Assembly: GCF_001191005.1 (NCBI RefSeq)
Contig: NZ_CP012201.1
Location: 434,001-498,000 of the forward strand
DNA from: Massilia sp. NR 4-1
GTDB taxonomy: Bacteria; Pseudomonadota; Gammaproteobacteria; Burkholderiales; Burkholderiaceae_D
Length of the DNA: 64,000 nt
Direction of reading: 5' to 3'
The position numbers were made by a program, and so were the translations under genes. Shown here in pieces: positions 33,071-44,300 of this stretch. The notes under the pieces are model-generated. The model saw only the letters and a list, made by a program, of their open reading frames with translations. It had not been told where the DNA came from and ran no database searches. Position 1 is the stretch's first letter, and every line of letters begins with the position of its first letter.

Positions 33071-33520
33071 ATGCGCCGCCAGCAGGGATTCAGTTATCTG
33101 ATCGTGATGTTCCTGGTCGCCATGCTGACCTTGGCCTCGGTGCGCGCCTTGCAGGTAACGCTGGTCAATGAACAAAGGGAGCGCGAGGCCGAGCTGCTGC
33201 TGGTCGGCATGGCCTACCGTAATGCGATCCGCAGTTATTACCAGAATGCGACCGGATCGGCCAGGCAGTTGCCGAAGGATGGGAAGGTGCTGCTGGACGA
33301 TGGCCGGGGCCAGCGCACGGAACACCATTTGCGCAAGCGCTTCCGCGACCCGATGACTGCGGAGGCGTGGGAAGAAATATATGAGAATGATTTTTTGATC
33401 GGCGTGGTGTCGCGCTCGTCCAGGAAGCCAATCAAGAAAAGCGGCTTCCCGCCGGAACTGGCCGACTTCTCCAAGGCCAGGACTTACCGCGACTGGAAGT
33501 TCATCTACAGGCCGGAGTGA
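33071..33520 (+). CDS. Pilin-like protein lacking the +5 glutamate
   Basis: A 149-residue pilin-like protein. The N-terminus reads MRRQQG/FSYLIVMFLVAMLT, so the expected Glu at mature position 5 is Ile, as in GspK-type tip pseudopilins, though this protein is only half the usual GspK length. The C-terminal part has a basic region ending in a WKFIYRPE tail. ATG 33071 lies four bases after the preceding stop; its stop overlaps the next GTG. It may cap or prime the pseudopilus; this is inferred from the missing Glu. Confidence 0.7.
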   Translation: MRRQQGFSYLIVMFLVAMLTLASVRALQVTLVNEQREREAELLLVGMAYRNAIRSYYQNATGSARQLPKDGKVLLDDGRGQRTEHHLRKRFRDPMTAEAWEEIYENDFLIGVVSRSSRKPIKKSGFPPELADFSKARTYRDWKFIYRPE

Positions 33521-33960
33521 ATGCAGCTATGGACATGGCGCGGCGCCTCGCAGGGAAAAACGGTTTCACTTTGCTGGAACTGCTGATCGTGATCGTGATT
33601 CTCGGGCTGCTTGCCAGTTATGCGGGACCGAAGTTCCTGGGGCAGATCGGCAAATCGCGGACACAGATAGCCCGCGCCCAGATCGACCTGCTGCAAAAGG
33701 CGCTGGAGCAGTACCGCATCGATACCGGCCATTATCCGCCGCAGGCAATGGGCCTGGCGGCCTTGAATGCGCAGCCGCAGAACGAACCAAACTGGAATGG
33801 CGCCTATCTGAAAAAGCGCATTCCGCCCGATCCCTGGGGTTTCGGCTACCACTACCGGATGCCGGGCACCGAAAGCCGCGAATATGAAGTCGTATCGTTT
33901 GGCCGTAACGGCGAGGAAGGCGGGGAGGGCGAGGATGGCGATGTACATAGCTGGGACTGA
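33517..33960 (+). CDS. gspG: Major pseudopilin GspG
   Basis: A 147-residue pseudopilin with cleavage site KNG/FTLLELLIVIVI. The C-terminal block matches GspG best: YRIDTGHYPPQAMGLAALN, KKRIPPDPWGFGYHYR and the calcium-binding tail GEEGGEGEDGDVHSWD. It builds the piston-like pseudopilus. GTG 33517 overlaps the previous stop (GTGA); an ATG at 33529 is an alternative. It lies eight bases before gspF. Confidence 0.88.
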   Translation: MNAAMDMARRLAGKNGFTLLELLIVIVILGLLASYAGPKFLGQIGKSRTQIARAQIDLLQKALEQYRIDTGHYPPQAMGLAALNAQPQNEPNWNGAYLKKRIPPDPWGFGYHYRMPGTESREYEVVSFGRNGEEGGEGEDGDVHSWD

Positions 33961-33968
33961 GAGGGCGT

Positions 33969-35144
33969 ATGCGATTTGAGATCAAGGTGGTGAACGCCGC
34001 GCTGCAAGTCGAGACGGTGGTGATGGATGCGGCCAGCGAAACCGAGGTCCGGCGCCTGGTGGCCAGTTCTGGCGCGCGCGTGCTGGAGCTGCACGGCTTG
34101 CGGCCGGGCCTGAAGCGGCAGGCCAGATTCAATCTGGCGATATTCAATCAGCAGCTATGCTCCCTGCTGGAGGCGGGCCAGACCCTGGTCGATGCCATCG
34201 ATATCCTGGGCCGCAACGACCAGCGCGGCCAGCACCGCGCCGTGTACGACAGCCTGCTGCAAGGCCTGAAACAGGGCCGGCAGCTGTCGGACGCGATGGC
34301 GGCGCTACCTTCGGTCTTCCCCCAGCTGTATATGACCATGGTGCGCGCCAGTGAAACCACCGGCACCGTGCGCATGGCGATTACCCGCTTCATGCACTAC
34401 CAGCGGCAGATCGACGGCATGCGCGCCAAGCTGGCGGCGGCAGCCACCTATCCCGCCATCCTGTTGGGCGTGGGATCGCTGGTGATCGCTTTCCTGATGC
34501 TCTATATCCTGCCCAGTTTCAGTGCCGTATATGAGGATGCCGCCGCGATGGGACGGGGCGGACATGGCTTCGTCCAATGGTGGGGCGCTTTCGTGCGCAA
34601 TAACACGCTGCTGGCCTGGTCCGCCCTGTTTGGCGCAATAGGCCTGGCGGCGTTGCCGGTGCTGCATCCCGGCCTGCGCGCGGCCGCGTTCCGCCAGTTG
34701 CTGGCCACGCCCTGGATCGGGGAGCGCATGTGGGTTCTGCAACTGGCGCGCCTGTACCGAACCCTGGGCATGCTGCTGCGCAGTGGCGTCAGCGTGCTCG
34801 CCGCCATGCGCATGACGCAGGCTTCGCTGCCTGCCGTGATGCAGGAACATCTGGCGCGGGCGGTGCAAGCCGTGAGCGAGGGCCGGCCGATGTCGGCCGT
34901 CATGCGCGATTGCCGTCTGAGTACGGAGGTGGCGCAGCGCCTGCTGCTGGCGGGCGAATCGTCCGGCAATCTGGACGAGATGATGGAGCGCATCGCCGAC
35001 TTCTACGACCAGGAAACCGCCGTCTGGGTCGACACGGCGGGACGCCTGCTGGAGCCGGCGCTCATGCTGGGCATTGGACTGGTGGTGGGCGCCATCGTGC
35101 TGATGCTGTATAGCCCGATCTTCGACCTTGCCAACATCGTTTAA
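33969..35144 (+). CDS. gspF: Type II secretion inner-membrane platform protein GspF
   Basis: A 391-residue polytopic protein with the two GspF domains (about 65-190 and 265-385). Typical sequence is LCSLLEAGQTLVDAIDIL in the first domain and LYRTLGMLLRSGVSVLAAM in the second, with three membrane helices. A short N-terminal cytoplasmic domain (about 1-60) precedes. It connects the ATPase GspE to the pseudopilus. Four bases before gspE. Confidence 0.9.
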   Translation: MRFEIKVVNAALQVETVVMDAASETEVRRLVASSGARVLELHGLRPGLKRQARFNLAIFNQQLCSLLEAGQTLVDAIDILGRNDQRGQHRAVYDSLLQGLKQGRQLSDAMAALPSVFPQLYMTMVRASETTGTVRMAITRFMHYQRQIDGMRAKLAAAATYPAILLGVGSLVIAFLMLYILPSFSAVYEDAAAMGRGGHGFVQWWGAFVRNNTLLAWSALFGAIGLAALPVLHPGLRAAAFRQLLATPWIGERMWVLQLARLYRTLGMLLRSGVSVLAAMRMTQASLPAVMQEHLARAVQAVSEGRPMSAVMRDCRLSTEVAQRLLLAGESSGNLDEMMERIADFYDQETAVWVDTAGRLLEPALMLGIGLVVGAIVLMLYSPIFDLANIV

Positions 35145-35148
35145 CGCC

Positions 35149-36801
35149 ATGGAACCAATGACGATCACTCTGGCCGAACTGGCCCGCATCGGCCGCCGAT
35201 CCGGCACCGCCTGGCTCAAGGAACTGAGCGCCGCACTGGACCTGCCGCGTCCCGCGGCCCTGCTGGCGGCGGCCAGCCTGCTTGCTTACGAGGTATTGGC
35301 GGAGGAGTTGCTCGGCGCATTGACGCCGGATTTCGACAGCGTCAGCTTCGCCGATATGTCCGAGCGCCTGGTCCTGATCTGCGGCGATGGCGGCGGGCGG
35401 CGGCTGGCTGTGCTGGGCCAGCCCTTTGACGACAATCTGGGCCTCTGGCTGGCAAGGCTGCAACCGGCCCAGGTTTTCCTGGCCGACCCCGAAGCCTTGC
35501 GCGCCAAGCTCGATAGCCACGAATCGAGTTTCAGTGCCGTGGCCGATGCGGTTGGCGAGGAGGCGGAAGGCGAGATGGTGCGCGACGCCAGCGGCGACCT
35601 GACCTTGTCCTCGATCCAGGGCGAGGCCAGCCCCGCCGTCAAGCTGATCAACTCCACCGTCTTCGACGCCCTGCGGCTGGAGGCCAGCGACATCCATCTG
35701 GAATCCCAGCCGCAGGGTGCCGTCATCAAGTTCCGCATCGACGGCGTCCTGAACCGCATTGCCAGCGTCAATAATCCGGCCTTGGCGGAACAGGCGATTG
35801 CCCGCATCAAGGTGCTGGCCGAACTCGATATCGGCGAAAAGCGCATACCGCAGGATGGGCGCTTCCGGGTGGCCTCGAAAGGACGCGATATCGATATCCG
35901 CGTTTCCATCATGCCCAGCATCCATGGCGAGGATGCGGTGCTGCGGGTACTCGACAAGAAAGCCCTGATCGACAGCGTGCAGCGCCTGACCCTCGATTCG
36001 CTCGGCTTCGATGCGGCCACCATCCAGCTGCTGCGCCGCCTGGCGGCCGAACCTTACGGCATGATGCTGGTGACCGGTCCCACCGGCAGCGGCAAGACCA
36101 CCACCCTGTATGCGGCGCTGACCGAAATCAACCAGGGCGAGGATAAATTCATCACCATCGAAGACCCGGTGGAATACCAGCTGCCCGGCGTCCTGCAAAT
36201 TCCCGTCAACGAAAAAAAGGGACTGAGCTTCGCTGTCGGCCTGCGCTCCATCCTGCGCCACGATCCGGACAAGATCCTGGTCGGCGAAATCCGTGATCCG
36301 GAAACGGCGCAGATCGCGGTGCAGTCGGCGCTGACCGGGCATATGGTGTTTACCTCGGTGCACGCCAACAACACCTTCGACGTGATCGGGCGCTTCATGC
36401 ACATGGGGGTGGACCCCTACAACTTTGTCTCATCCCTGACTGGCGTGGTGGCGCAGCGCCTGCTGCGCCAGAACTGCATGCACTGCAATGCACCGGTGCA
36501 GCCGGATGCGCAGCTACTGGAGGAATCGGGCATCGGCGATCCTGAAAACTACCGTTTCCACGCCGGCCGTGGCTGCACCCACTGCCGCAATACCGGCTAC
36601 AAGGGACGGCGCGCGATCGCCGAGGTGCTGCGCCTGACCGATGAAATCCGCGAGATGATTATCGCGCGCGCCTCGATCCGCGCCTTGAAGGAACAGGCGC
36701 GCCGCGAGGGCACGCGCTTTTTGCGCGACGTGGCGCTGGAACTGGTACGCGGCGGCCAAACCACTTTGCAGGAGGTGAACCGTGTTACGTTTGTGGCCTG
36801 A
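35149..36801 (+). CDS. gspE: Type II secretion assembly ATPase GspE
   Basis: A 550-residue cytoplasmic secretion ATPase. The N1/N2-type domain is followed by the C-terminal motor: Walker A is GPTGSGKTTTLY (about residue 306), the Asp box and Walker B follow (HDPDKILVGEIRDPETA), and the zinc-binding four-cysteine arm is present (CMHCN and CTHCRN). ATG 35149 was used; an ATG three codons later (35158) is equally possible. It drives pseudopilus assembly with GspF. The next gene starts 20 bases before its stop. Confidence 0.92.
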   Translation: MEPMTITLAELARIGRRSGTAWLKELSAALDLPRPAALLAAASLLAYEVLAEELLGALTPDFDSVSFADMSERLVLICGDGGGRRLAVLGQPFDDNLGLWLARLQPAQVFLADPEALRAKLDSHESSFSAVADAVGEEAEGEMVRDASGDLTLSSIQGEASPAVKLINSTVFDALRLEASDIHLESQPQGAVIKFRIDGVLNRIASVNNPALAEQAIARIKVLAELDIGEKRIPQDGRFRVASKGRDIDIRVSIMPSIHGEDAVLRVLDKKALIDSVQRLTLDSLGFDAATIQLLRRLAAEPYGMMLVTGPTGSGKTTTLYAALTEINQGEDKFITIEDPVEYQLPGVLQIPVNEKKGLSFAVGLRSILRHDPDKILVGEIRDPETAQIAVQSALTGHMVFTSVHANNTFDVIGRFMHMGVDPYNFVSSLTGVVAQRLLRQNCMHCNAPVQPDAQLLEESGIGDPENYRFHAGRGCTHCRNTGYKGRRAIAEVLRLTDEIREMIIARASIRALKEQARREGTRFLRDVALELVRGGQTTLQEVNRVTFVA

Positions 36802-37525
36802 ACGCATCAGGGTGGGCTGGTTCCCGGGCCGCTGCCTGCTGGCGGGCGGCGAGGGCGCGGCGCTGGAGCTGGCCGGCGCCATGACGCCCAGCGCCTTGCT
36901 GGCGGGCCTCGCTGGCCTGCCCCGGCGGCGTCCCGGCGCCATCCTCGACATCCTGCTGTCGGACAGCGCCGCGGAGCTGGTGCACCTGCCCTGGCAGGCC
37001 AGCGTGCAGCGGCCCGACGCGCTGCGGCTATATGCGCTGGCGGCGTTTGCGCGCCAGGGCATGGCCGTCGGCGAGGCGCATGCCATCCAGACTGCCTACC
37101 GCCACTACGGCATGGACGGCATTGCCTATGCCGTCGGCCGCGGGTGGTTGGAGGAACTGGCGCAGGGTTTGCAGGCGCAGGGCCTGGTGCTGGGTTCCGT
37201 GGTGCCGCTTTCCATTGAAGCCTACTGGCGCGGCAAGCGCCCCGCTACGGGGCGGACCCTGATGCTCTTGCAGGAGGACGGCCGTATCAGCCTGCATGCT
37301 TATCAAGGCCGGCAACTGCTCATGCTCGATGCGGAGGCCGTGGCGGGACAGCCGGAACAGGCATGCCGGCGCCTGCTGCGCCGCGCCGCCATGGTGGACG
37401 CCGCGGTGCAGCAGTTCTATTACCGGCCCGCGGGAACGCTGCCGGACCTGGGCCAGACCATCGCCGCCGGCTTTGCCGGCGCGGAGGTTCAGCGCCTGCC
37501 GTGGGATGGGGGGAGCGGACGATGA
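36782..37525 (+). CDS. Cytoplasmic protein at the GspL/PilM position
   Basis: A 247-residue soluble protein with no membrane helix. It is placed between gspE and a PilN-like gene, where PilM or the cytoplasmic half of GspL is encoded in related systems, and alternating beta-strands (VRVGWFPGRCLLAGG, RTLMLLQEDGRISLHAYQGRQLLML) suit an actin-like fold, but sequence similarity is too faint to name it. It starts at a GTG inside the gspE end and overlaps the next gene by four bases. Confidence 0.55.
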   Translation: MLRLWPERIRVGWFPGRCLLAGGEGAALELAGAMTPSALLAGLAGLPRRRPGAILDILLSDSAAELVHLPWQASVQRPDALRLYALAAFARQGMAVGEAHAIQTAYRHYGMDGIAYAVGRGWLEELAQGLQAQGLVLGSVVPLSIEAYWRGKRPATGRTLMLLQEDGRISLHAYQGRQLLMLDAEAVAGQPEQACRRLLRRAAMVDAAVQQFYYRPAGTLPDLGQTIAAGFAGAEVQRLPWDGGSGR

Positions 37526-38055
37526 GGAAGCCGGACCAGTACCTGCTGCCGCCATCGCCGGTCAAGCCGGCCGCCGCCGTCGCCTTGGCCGCGCTGCTGA
37601 TCGGCGCCGCCTGGCTGGGGGAGGCCGCCTATGGCCAGCGGCAGGATGCGCTGGAGCTGCAACGCAAGGTGGCGCGCGCGGCGCGGCTGAAGGAGAGGCC
37701 GCCGGCCCGGCCTCCCGATCCGGCCCAGGCGGAAACCGGCAAGCACTGGCGCGCCTTGCAGGCGGAACGCGATTTTGCCTGGTATCCCGTGTTCGCCGCG
37801 GTCGAGAATGCGGTCGGCGACGATATCGAGTTGATGGAATTCGAGCCGGACAAGCAGGATTTGCAGATCGTGCTGCGCGGCTTTGCCCGCGATGGCGAGG
37901 CCTTGCAGGAATTCATCCGGGAATTGGGCCGCCAGCCGGCACTGCGGGAGGTCTACCTTTCACATCAAAAGAATGCGCTGCGTGCCGGCGTCAAGGTGCT
38001 GAATTTCGAGATGAAGGCCGACATCCGCCTGCCGCAGCGGCCCGGCGCCAGCTGA
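37522..38055 (+). CDS. PilN-like inner-membrane protein
   Basis: A 177-residue bitopic protein: short cytoplasmic N-terminus, membrane helix (about 17-37), a coiled-coil-like charged region (QRQDALELQRKVARA) and a periplasmic ferredoxin-like domain (about 95-165, containing DIELMEFEPDKQDLQIVLRG and LREVYLSHQKN) as in PilN/GspL-C. It closes the operon. The PilO-, PilP- and PilN-like components show the system is a hybrid of type II and type IV pilus logic. Confidence 0.65.
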   Translation: MRKPDQYLLPPSPVKPAAAVALAALLIGAAWLGEAAYGQRQDALELQRKVARAARLKERPPARPPDPAQAETGKHWRALQAERDFAWYPVFAAVENAVGDDIELMEFEPDKQDLQIVLRGFARDGEALQEFIRELGRQPALREVYLSHQKNALRAGVKVLNFEMKADIRLPQRPGAS

Positions 38056-38388
38056 GGTTTGCAATGCGATAGCTTGCTGGATGCTAGTGTTGTTGTTTTT
38101 GCACGTTCTTTCTTTAATTCATTCATTATTTTTGCAAAGTGATTTTTGGTGAATATTGGGTAAGATTGTTTACATCACAATAGCCATGGATTTAAGAAAG
38201 CCTAGTACAGGGCGGCGCACATCCGGCCGGCCTCAGCAACTGCGTTAGCAGCATCGGTACCAAGGACGGGCTTGTAGCCCGTCTGGCCACACCGTGCCAT
38301 CCGGCACATCGGGACTTCCTTGCTTCAAACAAAGCCAGCTTTGCCGGCAGGGGAGGGTTTTGCCTATTGAGACAGAATAAAAATTCCC
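38056..38388 (+). ncRNA. 333-bp leader with structured RNA candidate, upstream of giant RHS gene
   Basis: The first third (to about 38200) is AT-rich and likely holds the promoter. From about 38205 the leader is GC-rich and folds: CTGC-GTTA-GCAG (38240-38251), ACGGGCT-TGT-AGCCCGT (38266-38282), GTGCC-ATCC-GGCAC (38294-38307), the last two enclosed by CAAGGA (38261-38266) / TCCTTG (38317-38322), giving a three-way junction. It ends 66 bases before the ATG. It could be a riboswitch, attenuator or part of the 5' untranslated region; no known riboswitch consensus was matched. Confidence 0.45.
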
Positions 38389-41300
38389 ATGATTATCGCG
38401 CGCGCCTTTCACCTTCTTTTTGCCTTACTGATTGTTCTCTTCGCCGGGGCAGCCCAAGCGGTCAGCCAGGAATGCCTGAACCAGACTCCGGCCAGCGGCA
38501 CCTATACCGCCAGCCGTTCCGGCGGCACCGTGTGGGGGACCAATCAATTCGGCTACACCACCGATTCGAATATCTCGATGGCTTTGCTGCACTCCGGCCT
38601 GGTGGCCGAAGGCGCAAGCGCGAACATCACCATCACCCCGCTCGATACCAAGAGCAATTTCCCCGGCAGTACCGCCAATGGCGTGACGTCATCGAGCTAT
38701 AGCTCCTCATGGTGCGCCATGCAGCTGGCGCTGGCGGCGCCGCCGCCGAGAACCGGCACGAATGGCGCGGAATTCGTTTCGCAGACCGTGCCTTCGACCA
38801 TGGTCGCGGGCCAGCGTTACAGCGTGACCGTGGTGATGAAGAACTCCGGCACGTCGACCTGGACGACGCAGCGCAAGCACTTGCTGGGCGCGCAGAACCC
38901 GCAGGACAATCAGATATGGTCCCTTGGCCGCGCCCCGTTGCCGGCGTCGGTCGCACCAGGCCAGACTGCCAGCTTCACTTTCGACGTCGCCGCGCCGGCC
39001 ACGCCGGGCAGCTACAACTTCCAGTGGCGCATGGTGGAGGAATACTGGGAGTGGTTTGGCGCGACCACGCCGAATGTGGCCGTGACCGTGACGGCGCCGA
39101 ACGATCAATGCACCTCCCAGTTGCCGGCCAAGGGCACTTATACCGCCAGCCGTTCCGGCGGCACCGTGTGGGGAACCAAGGAATTCGGCTACACCACCGA
39201 TTCGAATATATCGATGGCTTTGCTGCATTCGGGCCTGCTGGCCGAAGGCGCCAGCGGGGTCGTGACCTTCTCCTCGCTGGGCTCCAAGAGCAATTTCCCC
39301 GGCAGTACCGCGAATGGGGTTACGTCGTCCAGCTATAGCTCCTCCTGGTGTGCGATGAGCATCGCCGTGGCGCCGGTAGAGCGCGGCGTCAACCAGGCCG
39401 AATTCGTCAGCCAGTCGGTGCCCACCTCGATGCTGATCGGCCAGAGTTATACCGTGTCGATAACGATGAAAAATACCGGCACCTCGACCTGGACGGCCGC
39501 GCGCAAGCATTTGCTCGGTTCGCAGAATCCGCAGGACAACCGGATCTGGCGTTCGCCGGAACGCGTGGAGCTGCCATCGTCCATCGCGCCTGGGCAAACG
39601 GCCACCTTCAATTTCGAGGTGACGGCGCCGAAGACAGCGGGGACGTACAACTTCCAATGGCGCATGCTGGAAGATCTCGTCGAATGGTTTGGCGCCACTA
39701 CGCCGAACCTGAGCATCAATGTGGCGACCAGTGCCAGCGGCAATGGCGCGACCTTCGTCTCGCAAAGCGTGCCGCTCTCGATGCGGGCCGGCCAGCCATA
39801 CAACGTCGCGGTAACGTTGCTCAATACCGGCACGAGTACCTGGAGCGAAGCACAGGCCTATCGCCTGGGCGCGCAAAACCCGCAGGATACGCAGATCTGG
39901 AATGTGGTTGGCCGTGCCTATTTGAGCGGCTCCGTGGCCCCGGGCGAGCGCGGCACGTTCACCATCCCCATCACCGCGCCGCGAAAACCGGGCAGCTACA
40001 ACTTCCAGTGGCGCATGCTGCGCGAGTTCTACGAGTGGTTTGGCGATAAAACACCCAACCTCGCCATCGCGGTCGCGGACGGTCCCGGCCCCACGGCAGC
40101 GCTGACGGCTTCACCCACCAATGTTCGCGTCAGCGGCAGCAATTCCGCCACCATCACGGTGAATGGCAGCGGCAGCGGTTCGGTCGTGACGCTGCTGGAA
40201 CTGTTCGTCGATAGCGGCAAGGGCTACGGCGCGGCCGTGCGCTCGACCTCCGGGTCCGCCGGCTCCCTGAGCTTGAACACCTCCATCAGCCTGCCGGCGG
40301 GCGTGCACCATCTGAAGTTGCGCAGCACCGACAGCTCGGGCGTGCCGACCGACTCGCTGCCGCTGACGGTGAACGTGACCAACAGCGCCTTGCTGGGTGC
40401 GATCAGCGGCATCCGCGTCAATGCGGCCAATCGGCCGGAACTGTTCGGCTGGACCTGCCAGGCGGGCGTGGCGGCGGGCCTGAATTATCAGGTGCTGCTT
40501 GATGATCCGATGCCGAAGGCGGGCGTGCAGCCGCTCACTTCCGGCGTGGCCAATGTGGCTAGCGAGGCCGATAACGCCGCCATCCAGGCGCAATGCGGCA
40601 CGCCTGGCGCGGGCCATCACTTTGTGGTTGATCTGGGCAGCTATGTGAACCAGTATGCGGACCGTCCGCTGTATGTGTATGTGCTCAACGCCGCTGGCGA
40701 CCTGAGTGCGTCCCTGCCGTGCCCGGACAATAGCTGCACCATGCCAGGCAGCATGCGCATCGGTATGAGCGCGCCCAATGAGGGCGACCGCTACCCCGCG
40801 CCAGCCACCGTCTTCATGCGTGCCGTCATCAGTGCCGGCGACGGCAGTTATGACGAAGTGGCCTTCAACTTCAACGGCGAATGGATCGCCGGAGCGCCCG
40901 ATTCGGCGGCCGGCGCCTACTACGCGAACAAGGCCGATGTACCGGCGGGAAGCTATACGGTTTACGCCAAGGTCAGGGACGGTAATACCACCCTATATAC
41001 GACCAAGCGGCAGATATCCGTGGGCGCCTCGGGCGTCTCGCTGGCGCTGAACAGCCCAAGCAATGGCGGCAGCGCTACCGCTGGCAGTCCGCTGTCGCTG
41101 CGCGCCACCGCATCGGGCACCACGTCCAGCGTCAGGAGCGTGAAGTTCTATGCCAGCGGCGCATTGATCGCCAACGGCACGGCCAGCGGCGACATCTGGA
41201 ACGCCAGCTGGACGCCGCTGCAGGCGAACAGCTATCAAATCGTGGCGCAAGCCTTCGATGGCAGCGGCGTCAAGCTGGCGGAATCGGCGCCGGCGACGGT

Positions 41301-44300
41301 CAGCGTGAGCAATGGCGGCTCCAGTTCGGCCCAGCCTTTGCCGGTGGCGGTGGACGTGCCCCATCTGGGGGCGCCGGACGCCGGCACCTTGCCAGGCAGC
41401 CTGCAAGTCGGCAATGACGGCAGCGCGCAATATACGGTGGCGCTGCCGGTGCCGCCGGGCACCGCCGGCATGGCGCCGGCCTTGTCGCTGACCTATTCCA
41501 GCACGGCCGGCAATGGCCTGGTGGGGCTGGGATGGACCTTGCAAGGCTTGTCGCAGATTCACCGCTGCGCCAAATTCATTGCGCGGGACGGGATCGCGGG
41601 CCGCGTCAGCTTCGGCCCGTCCGACCGTCTGTGCCTGGACGGCCAGCGCCTGCTGCGCGCCGATGGCGGCAACCCGGGCAGCGATCTGAATGCGCAGGAT
41701 AGCGCCTACTGGGCGGCCGGCGCGGTCTATCGCACCGAGCAGGAAAGCTTTGTGCGCGTGACGCGCCTGGGCAATGGCGGCTTCAAGGCCGAGCACAAGG
41801 ATGGCCGCCTCAGCTATTACGGCATCGATGCCGGCAGCGCCATCGCCGCGCAGGGCCGCAGCGATGGCCAGGTCTTGCTGTGGGCGCTGGCCAGGACCGA
41901 GGACCGTCTGGGCAGCTATATCAGCCTGGATTACAACCAGGATGCGGGCACCGGCGAGTTTTCGCCGCGCCAGATCCGCTATGGCGGCAATAGCGCCGCC
42001 GGCCTTGCGCCCGATCTGGCGGTGCGCTTCAGCTACGAAGCACGGGGCGATGTGCAGCTCTTGTACACGGCGGGTTCCCGTACCGATCTGCGCTCGCGCC
42101 TGAGCCATGTGCAGACCTTCATCGGCACCGCCGCCGACGGCAGCGGCGGCACGCTGGTGCGCGACCACCAGATCCATTATGTGGAGAGCGGCGGCAGTGG
42201 CCGCAGCCTGGTGGACTGGATGCAGGCCAGCGCGATCCATCCCGTGACCGGGGTGCTGGAATATCTGCCCAAGACGCTGTTCGAATCCGGCGCCGCCGCT
42301 GTTCCCTCCTTTGCGCCGGTGCCCGGCATCGTTCCCTTTGCCTTGCCGGCGATTGGGCGGGTGGACGCCGACCAGTTGCAGGGCGACTTCGATGGCAGCG
42401 GCCGGACCAGCTTCATTGCCGTCAAAGGCCAGGGTTGCGGCCAGCCGGGCGAACCGAATTGCGTGGCTTTCCCCAATTCGTACGACGGCCGCCTGACTGG
42501 CGAGCTGCGCATCCGCCAATCCGACGGCCGTATTTATGACCGCAAGCTGAATATCGCGGCCATGAATATCACCACCAATCCGGTCAACGGCATCTCCAGC
42601 ATCATGGTCGGCGATCTGAATGGCGATGGCCGCGACGATCTGATCGTGCAAAATGCCGCGCGCTCGCAATGGGGCGTATGTCTGAACCAGCCGCTGGCGG
42701 ACGGCAGCATTGACTTCAACTGCATGCAGGGCCACAGTGGCGAACCGACCCTGGCCGATCTGCGCAATGACCGGCGCACCCACCTGATCTCGAAATTCGA
42801 TGCGTCGGGGCAGGCGAGCGACTGCTTCTTCGAGGGCACGGGCATACGCTGCCAGCCGCTGGTGCTGAAGGAATTGCCGTCGCTGCCCGATGGGAGCGGC
42901 CGTCTGCTGACCCTGGATTTCTTCAAGCCCAAGGGCATCAATCTGAGCCGCGAAGGCATGTCCGACCTGTATTCCACCTGGGAGACCACGGTGCCGGCGG
43001 CCAATCCGTCGAACCCTTATACGCAGCAATGCGATGGCGGCCGTTGCTGGCCGGTGGACGTGATGACCGGCGCGACTGCCTGCTTCAACGGCCAGAGCGA
43101 GTTCGCCTGCCAGTCCCTGTTCCTGTCGCGCAGTGTGGGTCACGACAGCGCCTGGGTCGATTCCGGCATCGGAATTGGCGACGTGAATGGCGATGGACTG
43201 ACCGACTTCATTTATGGGCGTGGCGGCGCCACGCCTGGCACCTATCTTTGCCTCAGCAAGGAAAATGGGACGGACTGTCGCCTGGACACCTCGCTGGAGG
43301 GCTATCTGGACCCGGCCTGGCCCGACAAGAGCAACCTGGTACATGCCAAGATCGGCGACTTCCTCGGCGACGGTACGACCCGCCTGCTGGTCAGCCTGTA
43401 TCCGAGCACCCGCTGGCCCAACGATCCGGCGGTGAAAGACCCGAAAGCCATGCTGTGCCGCTACACCGGCAACGGCTTCACCTGCCAACGTTTTGTCTAC
43501 AGCGAAGCGGCCGACCGCAAGAACCAGGCGGTCTTCCTGAACAACAGCGGCGTTCCCATGTTCCTGGTGAAGAGCGGCACCAAGGTCGATGGCAAGGATG
43601 TGATGTCGGCCGTGACCTTGGCCGTGGCGCCAAGCCAGGACCGGCTGATACGCGTCACCAATGGCCTGGGCCAGGTGGAAGAAGTGGACTATGCGCGCGG
43701 CGATGATGCTGCGGTCTATTCCCGTACCGCCCAGGTGGACGGCCGCGCCATCGTGCCGGTCTATCCCCAGATGGGAGCGGTGACCGGGACCATGGTCAAG
43801 CAACTGCGCAGCGCGAACGGCCAGGGCGGCTGGCTGCGCAACAACTACCGCTACGAAGGCGCCATGCAGGACGCCTGGGGCCGCGGCTCGCTCGGCTTTA
43901 CCAAGGTGGTGGATAGCGATGCCCAGAGCCAGATGTCCACCACTTCGGTGATGCACCAATTCTTCCCCTTCATCGGCCGCGCCGAGCGGACCCAGGTCGT
44001 CTCCAGCGCCGGGGTGATGGTGAGCGATATCCGTAACAGCTACGCCCAGACGCCCATGAGCTTCACCAGCGGGACCAATGGCGTCTTTGTCTATCCCGAC
44101 GCGAGCACCGTGATCCGCAAGGATCTGGATGGCAGCGAAATCAGCACCGTCGGCACCAACAGCTATTACACAGACGGCTGGGGCAACCTGACGCGGCAAA
44201 CCGTGCTCTCCAGTGTGGCTGGCCGCAGCTATGGCACGACCACGGTCAATACCTATAAAAACGACAGCAATGCCTGGCTGCTTGGCCTGCTGGAGACCAG

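Noticed and set aside
28832..38055. A complete canonical type II secretion system
   Set aside because: The gspH-I-J, full-length gspK and peptidase gspO genes are missing, and PilO/PilP/PilN-like parts are present, so it is labelled type II/type IV-pilus-like.
38205..38330. c-di-GMP (GEMM-I) riboswitch in the giant-gene leader
   Set aside because: The leader is structured, but the conserved CAGGGCAAA, GAAA and GCAAAGCC elements are not found.
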